Source: Aurifilum marmelostoma (taxonomy: Eukaryota > Ascomycota > Sordariomycetes > Diaporthales > Cryphonectriaceae). From it: a stretch of DNA of 64,000 bases. This document shows positions 12,210 through 24,889 of this stretch, one piece after another (position 1 is the stretch's first letter; every line of letters starts with the position of its first letter). A program made the translations under genes and the position numbers. The notes below the pieces were generated by a model. That model did not search any database, had not been told where the DNA came from, and was given only the letters and a program-made list of their open reading frames with translations. The stretch covers positions 1,798,001 to 1,862,000 of the forward strand of contig JAMXSV010000023.1 in NCBI GenBank assembly GCA_027559495.1, read 5' to 3'.

Positions 12210-15200
12210 TCAGATATATCCTCCGTGGTCCAGAGGGTCCGGGTTCACCTCTTCCACTTCCCTGCGCTGCTGCTGCTGCTGCTGCTGCTGCTGTGGTGGG
12301 GGGCAGCTCTCGAGCTGCTCGATGCCCGGGATGCCAGCGCCGAAATCCATGACGAGAATCTTAGGATCTTGTCCTGTAGACACGATACGCCGGTAATCGC
12401 TCTTGGCACTCAGCACCCAGCTGGCGTGCCACCTAGGAAAGTCCAGCAGCTGCCGCCCCGTCTCCATGTCGAACACCTTGATGTCCGTGTCGTACGAGCC
12501 CGACACGAGCCTGCCCGACACGCTGTCGATATGCAGCGACCGGACCAGGCTCTCGTGGGCCTTCATCTCGCGCAGGCACTCGCCCGTGTTGGCGTCCCAG
12601 ATGCGTATCACCTTGTCGTTGCCCGCGCTGGCCACGTACCGGCCGTCCTCGGAGAACTGGCAGCACGCCAGCCCCTTGGTGTGGCCCTGGAACTCGCGTA
12701 TCTGCTTGCCCGTCTCGATGTTCCACAGCTTGACCCGGAAGTCCCCGCTGCAGCTCACAATCGTGTTGCCCCGCATCTGCACCGCGTTCACGGGCCCGCT
12801 GTGGCCCCGCAGCTGCTTGAGGAGCTCGCCCGTCGCCCGGTCCCACACGCAGATGCTGATGTCCTTGGAGCACGTCACAATGTACCTGTCGTCGAAGCAG
12901 AGGTCCAGCACCGCCGCCGTGTGGTGCTGCAGCCGCCGGATCGGGCGGTACCCGCCCTTCATGTCGTACACGATGCACGACGCGTCCGAGCTGCCCGTGA
13001 CCAGGATGTGCTCGTCATACTGCAGACAGAGGATCGACGCCTTGTGGTGCGTCGGGAACGCCACCGTCGTCGGCACCGAGGTGACCCGCTTAGAGCGTGC
13101 ATCCGCCCCGACATGTGGCTCGAAGGTCGCCGAGTGCGTCGGCTTGCCCTCGTCGTCGCTGAGGATGGCATTGCTCTTGACCACCTCGGGCGGGCCGATG
13201 ACCACCTTGCAGGTCATGGTCTTCATGTCCCAGATCCGAATCGTCTTGTCGCGCGAGCCGGTGATGATCTTCTGCCTGTAGTGGGGGAAACATGTCAGGT
13301 CAGCATGCACGTCTGCTTTCGTGATGTATGTATCCTTCCAGGTGTTTTTTTTTTTGAAGGTAACAGAAAGAAAGGCAAAAGGGGAGGAAAAAAAAAAAAA
13401 ACATACTCGTCAAACTGAAGGCAATAGATGCTATCTGAATGGCCGTGTAGGTAGATCGAGGTGGCCTTGCCGTTCCGCCACCTCTTGGCCAGCTCCTCGG
13501 TGGCGCGGTAGGCATCCTTCCAGTCCATGTTGGGCCGGCTGAGGGGCACGCCCAGCCCCGTGCCCTGCCTGATGGGCTCGCTGGTGGCATAGGTGCCCGT
13601 CTTCTCGCGCAGGTACGAGTCCCGCCAGATGTGCTGCAGCGATGTGACGTCGTGCCAGCGCGTCGAGATGCGGCTGGCGACGGCGAGGCCGGCGGCGTCG
13701 AGGTGGGCAAGCACCTGGATCGCCAGCTCGACGGGCAGCCTGCTGATGAAGTCGACCCTGCTGGGGGCACAGGCACCCAGGACCACCTCGCCGTCGGGGG
13801 TGACCATGTCGAGGTCCTGGACGGCATCGTCGGCGACCAGGTCGGTGGTGCTGGTGACGGCGATGCCGATGCCGCTCTCCCTGTCATTGTGGGCCGAGTC
13901 GAGCGTCAGCCGCTTGTTGCGGAGCGGACTGACAGCCGTGGAGAACATCTCGTGCTGCCATGCAGCGACAGCCGCCCGTGCTCCTGAGCCCGTGTTCCGC
14001 GGGATGACGGGAGGCTCGCTGCCCAGGCCTGGTCTTGGGACAGACTGCGGCAGGCTGAAGATGTTGTTGTTGGTGGTGATGGTGGTGCTGGTGTTGCTGC
14101 TGAGGCTGTCTTCTTCTTCTTCTCCTCCTGGCCGCATTGGCGAGGACGAGGTCGGGGATGGCGAGAGCTGCTGTTGCTGGCCGTAGTGCGGCAGGGAGAA
14201 GTCGCCGTAGAGGACCCTTGAGTGTCTGAAACTGGTAGCATTCCTTAGACGGTGCCAAGTCGCGTTGATGGCATGGCTCGTCGTAGGGCGAGCCGACTGC
14301 TGCTGTTGCTGTTGTTGCAGCAGCTGCAGCTGCTCCGCATGACCAGAACGAGGCGATGTAGCAGGAGAGAAAGGCGATGCCGGAGCATTATTGTTGTTAT
14401 TGTTGTTGTTGTTGTTGTGGAAAGAGGAGGCGGAGGGACTGGTACTGCTGCCGCCGCCGTTGCTGCCGCCAAGGAACAAGTGATGAGAACGGGAAGGGGC
14501 ATGGCTGGACCGCTGCTGCCTCCTGGAAGTGATGACCTCGTGAGGCTCGTCCAGCGTCTCGCTGGCGATCGAGGTTCGACGGTGGACCAGGCCCTTGATG
14601 GAGACGGACGCACGCCGCCACATGCCACTCATGGACTTCTTGCCCTTGCCCCTGTAGGGCATGTCTTGTGGGTGCTGCTGCGGTGGCAGAAACCCTTGTA
14701 GCCCGCCGTCTGCATAGCTGCTGCTGTTTCCTCCCGGCAGACCCGCGAAGCCAGACCAGGTCTCGAAGGAGGCCAGGGGATCCTGCGCCTGTGATTGTGC
14801 CTGTGCCTGTGCCTGTGCCTGGGCCTGCTCGGCGGCGGTGTGGATGCGCTTCAGGGAGAGGTCACGGAGTCGGGATTCGAGGTCGTCGGGCGGCGAGACG
14901 GCGACAGACTTGGGCCTCCACGACATAGACATGGTCCGGAGCCTCTTGGTTGCAGACCGGCGGGGAGGACCAGCAAGAGCAGGAGGAGACGCGACGGTGG
15001 CCGAGGCCGAGGGAAGAGCACAGACAGAGACGGAGACGGAGCGCTCGCCGTGCTTGGTCGGGCATGGCAGGGTGTCGATGGAGGAGTCGTTGTCCCTCTC
15101 TGGGTAGAGGGCCTCCTGGGCCGATGCCCAGTCGGCTATGGGAAAGATGCGGCGTGTCGAGGAGGGCATGGTGGTCGATAGCGAGGAGGAAGAAGCGCAG

Positions 15201-15247
15201 GCAGTCTCGTGATCCTCTCTCCTCCTTATCGCTCCCTTCTCGGTCAA
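12210..15247 (-). CDS. fwd-1: F-box/WD40 protein, FWD-1 (beta-TrCP) type SCF substrate receptor
   Basis: Two-exon model: 15247-13407 and 13275-12210, giving 968 aa. The donor GTATGT splits an Asp-Glu pair and the acceptor is CTACAG, so the reading runs CLQFDEQKIITGSRDKTIRIWD in segments across the junction. Residues 1-497 are disordered and rich in Ser, Gln, Asn and a Gln-Ala repeat. The F-box lies at about 498-547 (FISRLPVELAIQVLAHL...). Seven WD repeats follow from about 600 to 930, with typical GH...WD pairs. A poly-Gln run and a short tail end the protein. In this family the F-box binds Skp1 and the WD propeller binds phosphodegrons for SCF ubiquitination; Neurospora FWD-1 destabilises the clock protein FREQUENCY. 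The family call is firm. Strict orthology to FWD-1 is inferred from remembered propeller features. The start is the first Met of the frame; a later Met at about residue 27 is possible. Confidence 0.85.
13276..13406 (-). other. Intron of the F-box/WD40 gene containing long pyrimidine runs
   Basis: A 131-bp intron read on the minus strand. It starts GTATGT and at once carries T-runs of about 14 and 9 before an ordinary acceptor CTACAG. Removing it restores one continuous WD repeat. Confidence 0.8.
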
Positions 15248-17736
15248 CCCCGTCGCTGCCGGTCTCGATCCCGTCCCGCTGTACAGTATTCTCCGGGTGG
15301 CTGGCAGATGGCTGATAAGAGGGCGGGAGATATAAGGTGGGAGGAGAAAAAAAGGGACTGTACTGGACTAGACCAGATCGAACCGGAGTGGACGAGACGA
15401 GACGACGGTACAGGGCGTCAGGGCGTGTGGGAAAAGGCGGTCGCAGGGCGGTCGAGGCGGTCGGTTGTGTGGTCGGCAATAACGAGCAGGACTGCAGAGC
15501 GATACGAAGAGCGGCGTGGGACTCCGGAGACGATCGGTCAAAGAAAGCACAAAGCCAGATGGGTGACAGACAAGCTGGACAGGCCGGTTGTTGTTGTTGT
15601 AGGGTAGTAGTTGTTGTGATGTGTCGTCCACACACCTCCTGGCTCGTGTATGACGAAGGAGAGTATATAAGAAAAGAAAAAAAAGTGAAGGGGGTAAAAC
15701 GAAAATAGAAATATCACAGTGAGAGTACGACAACCACAAAGGGAAGAAAAAATGAATGGATTATAACAATTGTAAAAGGTACACGAGAGAAGAAAAGAGA
15801 GAGGGGGAAAAGGTAGGAGGAATACATCGGTGAGTCCTGTCCAGCACCTGAGTCGAGTAGCAGTGACATGGGCGAGACTAATCCGTACACAGCACCAGCA
15901 GCACCAGCAGCGAGCAGCGGCAGCAGCACCCTTCTGGATGGCGGTGGGACCCTGGCACGCCTTGGTTCCAGGATCCGGCCAGAAGCAAGCCTCCTCACCG
16001 CGACAACGGGTTTATCTCAGGGCACGTCTACAGAAGTGACTGAACTGTGGGTGGGCCAGGGGCTGGAATTAGTGTGGCCTGGCACCCAACCTGGCGTGCC
16101 TGGGCCTACCAATCCGTGCCTGTCATGGGCGCTAGAGGGGAAGTGGTGGTGGACCCTGCATCAGAGATCCCCGGGACAGGGCTGTTTCCGGGGGGGGGGG
16201 GAGGGTGGGTGGTGTAGTGCAGCAGCACCACCAGGACACACGCCAGGGGTCCAGACGCACCCTGTAGCACTGTAACTAAGGACCTGGTTGAACTGGCTGA
16301 ATCCTCTTTTTTTTTCTCTTTCTTTTTTTCCCGGTACGCCGCCAGTCTGAGTACCCCCCTACTATAGTAGTCAGCGAGACCGATTAGTGTGTGTGTGTGT
16401 GTCTCTCTCCGCCTGTCTCTCTGTCTCCCCCCTCCCCCCAAATCCACCCCCAACAAAAGTCAGCACTTGGGCAGTGGGTACATTAGTCAAGATGCTTATA
16501 GTATTCTGAACCACCACGATTGCGCCACGATCCGCTGCGCGATCGACTAGGCCGGCCCTGGCAAGTAAGTGGTCAAGCCGGACCCTGAAATCTTTCCTCT
16601 CGGAGGAGGGTACGGTTGTTGTCTGCCGGTTGCTTTGTCTTTGGACTGACTGTCCAATTACTGGAAGAAGGGTCTCAGTTACCATGGGCCATCTAGATTT
16701 CTAGCCTTGCTCCTCATCACGAGGAAAGAAGCGTATCTGAACTCGATCGGTCACCGGACCGGCAAGCAACGTGTCTCTATACGCCTGCTTGCTATAGCTT
16801 ATGGCCCCCGTACACTGGCCCGGCTCGCACTGCGATGATTAGTGCTTACCCACCCGAGAAGCCTGGGGTTAGGGTCGTAATCTTGAGGGGAACTTTTGAT
16901 CGTAGAGGAGCCAGTAAACTACGGTACTCTGGATATTATGGTGGCATGTAGGATTCCATGCTGGATTACATATCAGACAACGCTGACACGGTATTACCTC
17001 TTCCTCCTTCTCAGCCCTGGCTATTATGAAAGGCAACCTATTCTGGATCAGATCAGCCTTGGCGGCGAAGATTTCTTCCTCTTCCTCCATATACTACAAT
17101 TCTCTTTGTAATGAATAATTCTACGGCCATGCTTCATGATATGCGTACTCAACTTCGTCCAGGAACACGCCCTGAATTCGATATTCATCCCTGACTCGGA
17201 CAGTGTCTCATCTTTCCTTCGAGTTCTCTTCACTCCTCTCCTGGCTTCACCTGTTGAGCTAGGGAAAAAAGAGAGATCTGCCAAAAGGTACCAGGTAGAT
17301 CAAGCAGAAAACAAAAGCCCAGACAAGGCCAAAACCAGATGAGAAAGATTGGCATACCTCTTATTTTCCCTTTTTCTTTCGCCTCAGCTCAATTCTGAGC
17401 TTGGGCATCTTCCCCACAGCCGCCAAATGTCTCAGCATGGCCCTGCCGCCGCCGCGGTCGCTCCTTTCCTGCCGAGGGACCCTTGGACCCTTTTTTGAGT
17501 ACGGGGAATATCTTTCCTTAGCTCGGGCTCCATCCGACCTTTCTCGCCTCTCTCTTTCTCCTAAGGGTTGTTTGTGTTGGGACTGGACTGGCGGGGAATG
17601 AGACCGGAGATATTTTACTTGCTTGCTTTGCGTGGCCCGTGGCCCACCCCGCTGTCGATCCCACCCCCCTTCTTTTTTTGTTTTTGCTAGGACTCAGCAG
17701 GGGCCAGGAAAGAAGAAGAGACGGGAAAGGAAAAGG

Positions 17737-17767
<31 letters not shown>

Positions 17768-20700
17768 ACAAGGCAGATTAGCAGAATTGGGGTCCTGGAT
17801 ATGGGCAAGATGGGGGATGTATGGGGGGAAATGAAGAGAGGGGAAGGCGAAAAAGGCCCCCAACCATCCATTCACCCATCCAGGGGACAGATGAGATGGT
17901 GGTGAGATAATACTATGGTAGATGGCCCGGTCCCTGATCGCCCGGGGGGGGGGGGTTTCTGATACTGGCCCACCCATCTCGCCACTGGCCCGCTCAAGCT
18001 TTACTCTCTCTCTCACTCTCTGCATGTGTGTTGGACGCTGGTTCAGACCACTGTTTTGGTTTGTCTTTTGTTCCCCCCTCTCCCTCCATCTCTAATAGCG
18101 CACTGCACTGTGTACAGTACATGCGTAATATTACGTGCGGGATATACTTCTACTCTCTGCATACGAGTGAATGTATGTGCTAGTTAGTGCATGCGGAAGG
18201 TCGGTTATCGCATGCTGTGCCCTCGCCTGCCTCGGAATTCCCCAGACCCGCGAGGTGGGTTTGCACGGATCCGCAGTCGCTACTACGAGACTTGGATGCA
18301 ACATCTGTTCGATTACTGACTGTACTGTAAAGTACATAGTTAGGTGCATGGTATCCCTGATTTGCTTCGTTGTGAAGTGTTGATCATTACAGGAGAAATT
18401 ATTCGGAATGACTGTGGAAAATTGGGAGAACAAAAGAACAAAAAGAAGAAGGAGAAAAAAAAAAACTAATGTAGCAGTAGACGATTCGTCTCATGAAGCC
18501 CGGCCGTGCAGGTCCTGCAAGGAACTACAGTACAGTACCAGTTTTTAGTCCAGCCTCGGAACCCCGGAATTCCTCTCAGCTGACCGCCTCAAAATCTCGG
18601 GCCAAAAAGAGCGAGAAAGAAAAAAAAAGAAAAAAAAAAAAAAACACATCTCCGTCGGCCTAGTACCGCCGTGCCATGAGTAGTATCTTGAACGGTCCAA
18701 ACTGTTCCCCTTCCGGCGTCTAGATTTTTTTTCTTTCCTTCTCTGGCGCTTTGCGTGTCTAAAACCAGAGATCTACTTTCCCATAGCAGGGCTGACGAGA
18801 TCAATTGGCTGTCAGGATGGCGCCGTGATGATTATTCACACTGCGGTGGTGACTGGGGGATCTTCCCACCACGAGCAGGGTGGGAACCTGCCCTGGAGCT
18901 AAATAGATTATACAGTACGGAATCTACGCCGGCCGTCCCCATGTGATTTTCTGCACGCCTTAGCATATAACATGGGGTACTATCTTGTACCCACCAAGAT
19001 GGTGCCCTGACGAATTCCATAGTACATCTTGCACAATTGTTGAAGGCTACAAGTACATGGAGAAGCAGAGTGGTAGCTGACAACAGCCAGTGCAGGTGTT
19101 GCCGGTCCTGGGCGTGCTGTGGGTGTGTACAAAATGATCAGCTGTGAGGATCCCGAGATTGAGATCCGCGCCTAGGGACAGTGGCCACATGCTTTATCTG
19201 GTCGATTAACCGCGCCGGTGGGTCTCACTACAGTGAGTAGTCCACCTGCTGTCTCTAGCCTGAGGGGGATAGACGACCTAATCTATGCCTATGCCTATGC
19301 CTCTGACAATAATTCCAAGTGAGCGCCCGCCCGCCCGCCGTAGGTACTGCACTCATATCAACCCCATCTCATCTGGCAACATAACAACAACGCCGTCTAA
19401 AGTTCCAAGTACCAAGGTAGACCAAGGCCTCGTGGTACAAGTCCAAAACTATCTCTCTTCCTGTGGCTGCCATGTCTCAGATCTCGCCCGACCCTCGGGC
19501 TGATTGCCGCCGCCAGACGCAGATCACTGCAGATAGGGCGCCGCCGACATCGCGGGGGGCCCAGCAAGAGTCGCACTCCGTTTTTTTTCGAAGTGGCTTG
19601 AGGATGATCGACACCGCCCACACATGTCCTTCTACAGAGGGCTACACTGTGCCGTGCTTACCTGGGAGTACGACTGGTAGTAGGTGGCGAGGGGTCCACA
19701 CCATGAGTGCTGGCTTGAGCGGAGCACCAGAAACTCACCCACGCCCGTTACATACTGTATAACAGGAGCTGAGGAGGTGTTAGGTATATACCGTACTCAC
19801 ATAAGTACACCCCTATGGGCTTGTTGTGGACCGTGGTCGAGAGCCCCGTCGTGGGTCACTGGACCAGCACGGGACGCCCTGAAGAGGCGTACGATTATTG
19901 ACTAATATTCACCCAACGCAACAAGCAAGATGGTCAGCAAGACCTCTCTTTCTCGTGGTGACATTGCTGGCTGGTCTGCGTGATGAAAGTGTAGCGACAG
20001 ACCCCTCTGTGAGGAGAGGTGGGCTCGGCATTTTGCCCCGACGGACAGCCTGCATGGACCTGGCATGGCAATAATAGCGGTCTGCACTTGACTTGCAAGG
20101 TTGGCCGGCATACGGAGCCATGGCGACTCGCACGCGACTGAGTGCTAACCCTATGTATGCATGCCAGGGTGTTGTTGGGTGCGAGAAAGAAGGCATGTGT
20201 TAAGTTCCTTGGTGCTGCTGATAAATAGTAGGGCCATAAGAGTGATGAATGACATACTTGACTTTAGATTGAGAGTCTCGTTCTTCCTTCAGTCGATGGT
20301 TTAGCAACCCTCGCCGGCCACATCCTGGCCTGAATGTCCTGATCTCCCATGTAACGAGTCAAAGTATCAAAGAGAACATGCCTCGCGTTCTCGCAACACT
20401 ACCCCATATTGGACAGACCACACGCCTTAGACCACCCTGGGGCACTCGTCACAACCATATATTTCTTTAATATATCGAAATATGTTCAGTTACCCAAAGG
20501 CAACCATGACATCGACCACATAACGTAGAAGTCAGCCACTGCTGCAACACCGTCCAGCTGAAAGCAGTGGGAAGACCGAGTCCCCAGAAGCAAGGACAGT
20601 CGATAAAAAGGATCCCAGAGGAGGGGCAACTCAAAAAAACCTGGTCATGTCTGCCGAAGATTATCCGATGAAGCAACTCCAACCCAACGTCACGCCATCC

Positions 20701-21398
20701 AAAACAAAGGCACGAGATATTGACAGTACGATATCTACACTGACGATAACCAACAGTCGATCTCGATCATGAATTGCACAAACACCGAGAGCTGCCTTGC
20801 CTTGCCTCCAGCTATGCCTCTTCTCGGGGGATCCCATCTTGTTCAACCATCACCCGGTGATGGACTGCAGAAAGGATACAGTACACCGCCAGATCAAGTG
20901 ACCGGCAACCAAGGCGGGATCGAGTCGTGCATCAATCCTTTCTTCTCCTCCAGCACAACCTAGGGTCGCCTCATAGAATTCACGCCTTGAAGTACTGTGG
21001 TCTAGTACAAAGTGATGGTATAATATGCCCACTTAAGCGTTGTGCCAAGATATGGGTATGGGCCTTTTCCCCGCCGTTGACCCCATTTCCAGTGATGCCC
21101 ACCCCCGCGATGGCTTTTTTTTGGACCGACATCGCGGTGCGGGATGAACAGGTTTGTTAGAGTGAGATCACCTACCCTCTCATGAGACAAGAGGATGGCG
21201 GCATTAAAAAAAAATAAAAAAGCCCATATCTGTGGGACCTGGAATCCTTCCATGGCGCTATAACGAGCAAATATTAGATACTTGTATGTGTATATATACA
21301 TATACATCCCATCCCTAGGACGAGCAGCAGCAGTCTTCTGGTCCTACAGGCTCATCACCACCGCCCTGACTTGCTCTCCTGTCACCCTCCCCGGCAAG
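15248..21398. other. Second gene desert between divergent F-box/WD40 and GH3 genes
   Basis: 6.1 kb with no convincing gene on either strand. It includes the 5' regions of two divergently transcribed genes. Features are GT repeats near 16388-16401, a G-run near 16191-16201, a 29-bp A-run (17737-17765), a 13-bp G-run (17944-17956) and several A-runs near 18620-18650. Short frames in 16-21 kb have no codon bias. No tRNA-like cloverleaf was identified. Confidence 0.6.
21291..21298 (+). promoter_or_regulatory. Possible TATA element of GH3 gene 1
   Basis: TATATATA lies 101 bp before the chosen ATG at 21399, a usual spacing for a fungal TATA box. It is part of a small TA-rich patch, so chance is possible. 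Confidence 0.4.
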
Positions 21399-23931
21399 AT
21401 GAAGGTCCACGCCACCTCCCTCTTTGCTGCCCTCCAGGCCAGCTTCGTGCTGGGCCAGACCAACAGCACAGAGGCCCCCTCCGAGGTGCCATACTACGGT
21501 CTCAGCCCACCCGTATACCCAAGTCGTAAGTCAGAACTTCCCAAAAAAAGCCACACAGCCCCGGAGTTTTCAAGACTGACACACACACACCTCTCTCTCC
21601 CAGCCATCGGCAATGGCTCCTCCACCACCCAGTGGGCAGCCGCCTACAAGACGGCCAAGGCCCTCGTGGCCCAGATGACGCTGGACGAGAAGTCCAACCT
21701 CACGCGCGGCTTCACAGGCACCTGCACCGGCACCACGGGCTCCGTGGCCCGCCTCGGGATCCCGTCTCTCTGCCTGTCGGACGCACCGGACGGCATCCGC
21801 GGCCAGGAGTTCGTGTCCGCGTTCCCGGCCGGGATCCACGTCGGCGCGACGTTCGACCCGGACCTGATGTACAAGTACGGCGTGGCCCTGGGCGAGGAGT
21901 ACCGCGCCAAGGGCATCAACGTGGCCCTGGGCCCCGTGGCCGGCCCGCTGGGGCGGATGGCGCGGGGCGGGCGCAACTGGGAGGGGCTGAGCAACGACCC
22001 GTACCTGGCCGGCGTGGGCATGGGCGCCATCACGCGGGGCATCCAGGAGCGCGGGGTCATCGCCACGCCCAAGCACTGGCTGCTCAACGAGCAGGAGTTC
22101 CGGCGGACGCTCACGGGCGCGGGCGAGGCCGTGAGCTCGGACGCCGACGACCGGACCCTGCACGAGCTGTACGCGTTCCCCTTCATGGACGCCCTGCGCG
22201 AGGGCGCCGGCGCGGTCCTGTGCGGGTACAACAGGGCGAACCACTCGTACGCGTGCCAGAACTCGAAGCTCCTCAACGGCGTGCTGAAGACGGAGCTCGG
22301 GTTCGAGGGCTTCGTGGTCAGCGACTGGGCCGGCCAGCACGCGGGCGTCGCCTCCGCCAACGCCGGCCTGGACCTCGTCATGCCGGACGGGGGATTCTGG
22401 GGCGGCAACCTGACCGAGGCGGTCCGGAACGGCTCCGTCAGCGCCGAGAGGCTCGACGACATGGCGACCCGGGTCCTGGCCAGCCTGCACCTGCTCGGCC
22501 AGCAGTACTCGTACCCGGCGCCGTCCATCTACACGAGCACGCAGGAGCACTTTGCCGTGGACGCGCAGGCCCCCGACCACGCGGACCTCATCCGCCAGAT
22601 CGGCGCGGCGGGCACGGTGCTCGTCAAGAACGTCAACGGCACGCTGCCCTTCAGGAGGCCCCGCTACCTGGCCGTCTACGGCTACGACGCCGTGGTCAAG
22701 GCCTCGCCGTGGGAGAACTACCTGCGCTTCGGCGGGGGCTACGAGGTCAACTTTGGCTGGAACACGCTGAACGGGACGCAGATCACGGGCGGGGGCTCGG
22801 GCAGCAACACGCCCTCGTACGTGATCGATCCCTTCATGGCCATCTCGGAGCGCATCGCGAGGGACCGGGGCACGCTGCGGTGGGATTTCTGGTCCGGGGC
22901 GCCGTCGCCGGCCTTCTCGAATGCCGAGCACTGCCTGGTGTTTATCAACTCGTATGCGTCCGAGTCGTTTGACAGGACGACCCTGAAGGATGAGTTCAGC
23001 GACAACCTGGTCAAGAACGTGGCCAAGAACTGCAGCAGCACGATCGTGGTGATTCACAACGCGGGTGGGTGTTCTTCTTCCTCCTCCTCGGACTTGACTC
23101 TCCCATCTTCTCCCCCCCTCCTTCGTCTCCCCTCACAATCCGTCATCTAAGTAACCCTTCACAGGCATTCGTGTCGTCGACGAGTGGATAGACAACCCCA
23201 ACGTCACGGCCGTCCTCTACGCGGGCCTCCCGGGCCAGGAGACGGGCCGCAGCCTCGTGTCCGTCCTGTACGGCGACATCAACCCCTCGGGCCGGCTCCC
23301 CTACACGGTGGCCAGGAACGAGTCCGACTACGGCGCCCTGCTCAACTCGACCGTCTCGTGGGACTACTTCCCCAGCATCAACTTCACCGAGGGCGTCTTT
23401 GTCGACTACCGCGCCTTTGACCAGCAGGGCATCGAGCCGCAGTTTGAGTTTGGCTTCGGGCTGTCGTACACGACGTTTGCCTACTCGGGCCTCTCTGCCC
23501 GTCTTGTCACCACCGCCACCAGCAGCAGCAGCACCAGCAGCACCAACACGACCACCACCTCCCCGCCGTCAGAGTACCCAGACCCGGCCGTGGCCGTCGT
23601 GCAGGGCGGCCACCCGCAGCTCTGGGACGTCCTGGCCGTGGTGAGCTGCACGGTCGAGAACGCGGGGCCCGTGTCGGGGGCCGAGATTGCCCAGCTGTAC
23701 GTGAGCATCCCGGCCGAGGACACGCCGGTGCGGCAGCTGCGCGGGTTCCGGCGCGTGGGGCCGCTTGCGCCGGGCGAGGGGCGGCAGGCCGTGTTTGAGC
23801 TGACGAGGCGGGACCTGAGCGTGTGGGACGTGGTGGCGCAGCAGTGGAGGCTGCCGAGGGGGGAGTTTGGGCTGTTTGTGGGGGCGAGCAGTCGGGATTT
23901 CAGGCTCAACGGGACGATTACGATATCGTGA
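21399..23931 (+). CDS. Secreted GH3 beta-glucosidase-like enzyme (gene 1)
   Basis: Exons 21399-21525, 21604-23064 and 23165-23931 give 784 aa. Donors are GTAAGT and GTGGGT, acceptors CCCAG and CACAG; both junctions are phase 1 and keep GH3 motifs continuous. The N-terminus MKVHATSLFAALQASFVLGQ is a signal peptide. The GH3 TIM-barrel domain holds the motif KHWLLNEQEFRR and the nucleophile region VVSDWAGQHAG with Asp283 as predicted catalytic residue. The alpha/beta sandwich and a C-terminal fibronectin-III-like domain follow (FGFGLSYTTF, GFRRV...). A Ser/Thr-rich insertion (TATSSSSTSSTN...) sits just after FGLSYTTFAYSGL. Many N-glycosylation sites fit secretion. The family hydrolyses terminal beta-D-glucosyl residues of cello-oligosaccharides and glucans. 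It is clearly different from the second GH3 gene at 38-41 kb, so it is not a recent duplicate. Confidence 0.93.
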
Positions 23932-24889
23932 GATGGGTGGAGGGTTGCATCTCGAGTCTATCTAGCCTTTAATCCAAGATTGGTGTTGATATAATCAATA
24001 CACACGGATACAATATCTCTTCCTCGCCACCATATTATTCTTGTAAACATACCATCTGATCGGACATATTACTTCAGTACTTCAAACAGACCTTATCTCT
24101 CCTCACAGTCTAGACTCTTCCTTGATCTCCCCACCAGCTGATAAATACCACACAGCCTATAAAACAAACAACACCCCCCTCACCAGCCTCGGCTCATCCG
24201 TCATCGAGCCCCCCCCCCCCCCAAAACTTGGCCTGACCTGCATCTTTCACCTCACAAGACACAACAAAAAGAGACAAACTAAAAGGCTCGGAGAATTTAT
24301 ATACTTTTCTTCTATCTGTATCCGGGACAGTCAGTGAGAGGTGGATCCTTTTTTTTTTTTTTCATCTCTCTTTTTTCTCGCTCCTCGTGCGTTGGCAACA
24401 AGGCAATAAAACTTGGCCGTGACGTGATGACCCCTGGAATATGGTTCCCATTTTGTCTGCACCTCCGGATCAGGCCCGACTTAGACGCCCAACGCCCAAT
24501 GGAACCCTCCGTTTCTAAGTCCTCCTGTGTCGTGAGTGACGTCACCCAATGGGCGCCCAGAAAAGACCCTGGTTTTGTTTTGGGAATTTGTATATAGGCG
24601 CCTTGGTTTATTTTCAGCCATGGGGCTGGGAATGGAGTCCACCAGGTTTTTTTATCGTACTGTACGTATCCAGGGCTGTCGCTGTTTTTTTTTTTTTTTT
24701 TTTTTTTGCTTGTTGCTTGTTGAGTTGTATTTACAGAGGATATTGTATTTCGTTTGTATAAAGTACTGTCTCGCCTCTTGGTCGCCTGCCTCGTTCACCA
24801 CCATTATTATCACCACCACCACCACCACCATTATTATCATCCCGGATCACCACCATTTATACTCATTCCAACCTTATAATCACTCCAGG
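23932..24889. other. Intergenic region between GH3 gene 1 and the GH128 gene
   Basis: No gene seen. It contains a 14-bp C-run (24209-24222), a T-run near 24349-24361, a 23-bp T-run (24685-24707), ACC/TTA triplet patches near 24800-24840, and the promoter elements listed separately. Confidence 0.6.
24496..24596 (+). promoter_or_regulatory. CCAAT boxes and TATA element upstream of the GH128 gene
   Basis: Two CCAAT motifs lie at 24496-24500 and 24546-24550, and TATATA follows at 24591-24596. The second CCAAT to TATA spacing is about 40 bp. This is the usual order for a fungal core promoter. It would give a 5' UTR of about 260 bp, in which the 23-bp T-run would be transcribed. Confidence 0.4.

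Noticed and set aside
12105..13418. 437-codon plus-strand frame
   Set aside because: Antisense to the WD40 exon; composition is Arg/Val/Leu shadow and begins in a CA repeat.
21570..23057. 495-codon minus-strand frame and 446-codon +1 frame inside GH3 gene 1
   Set aside because: Both are shadows of the GH3 coding strand with Arg/Pro/Gly-rich composition and no domain.
24536..24889. N-terminal extension of the GH128 gene
   Set aside because: The extension includes a poly-Phe from a 23-bp T-run and promoter motifs; the Met at 24890 gives a proper signal peptide.
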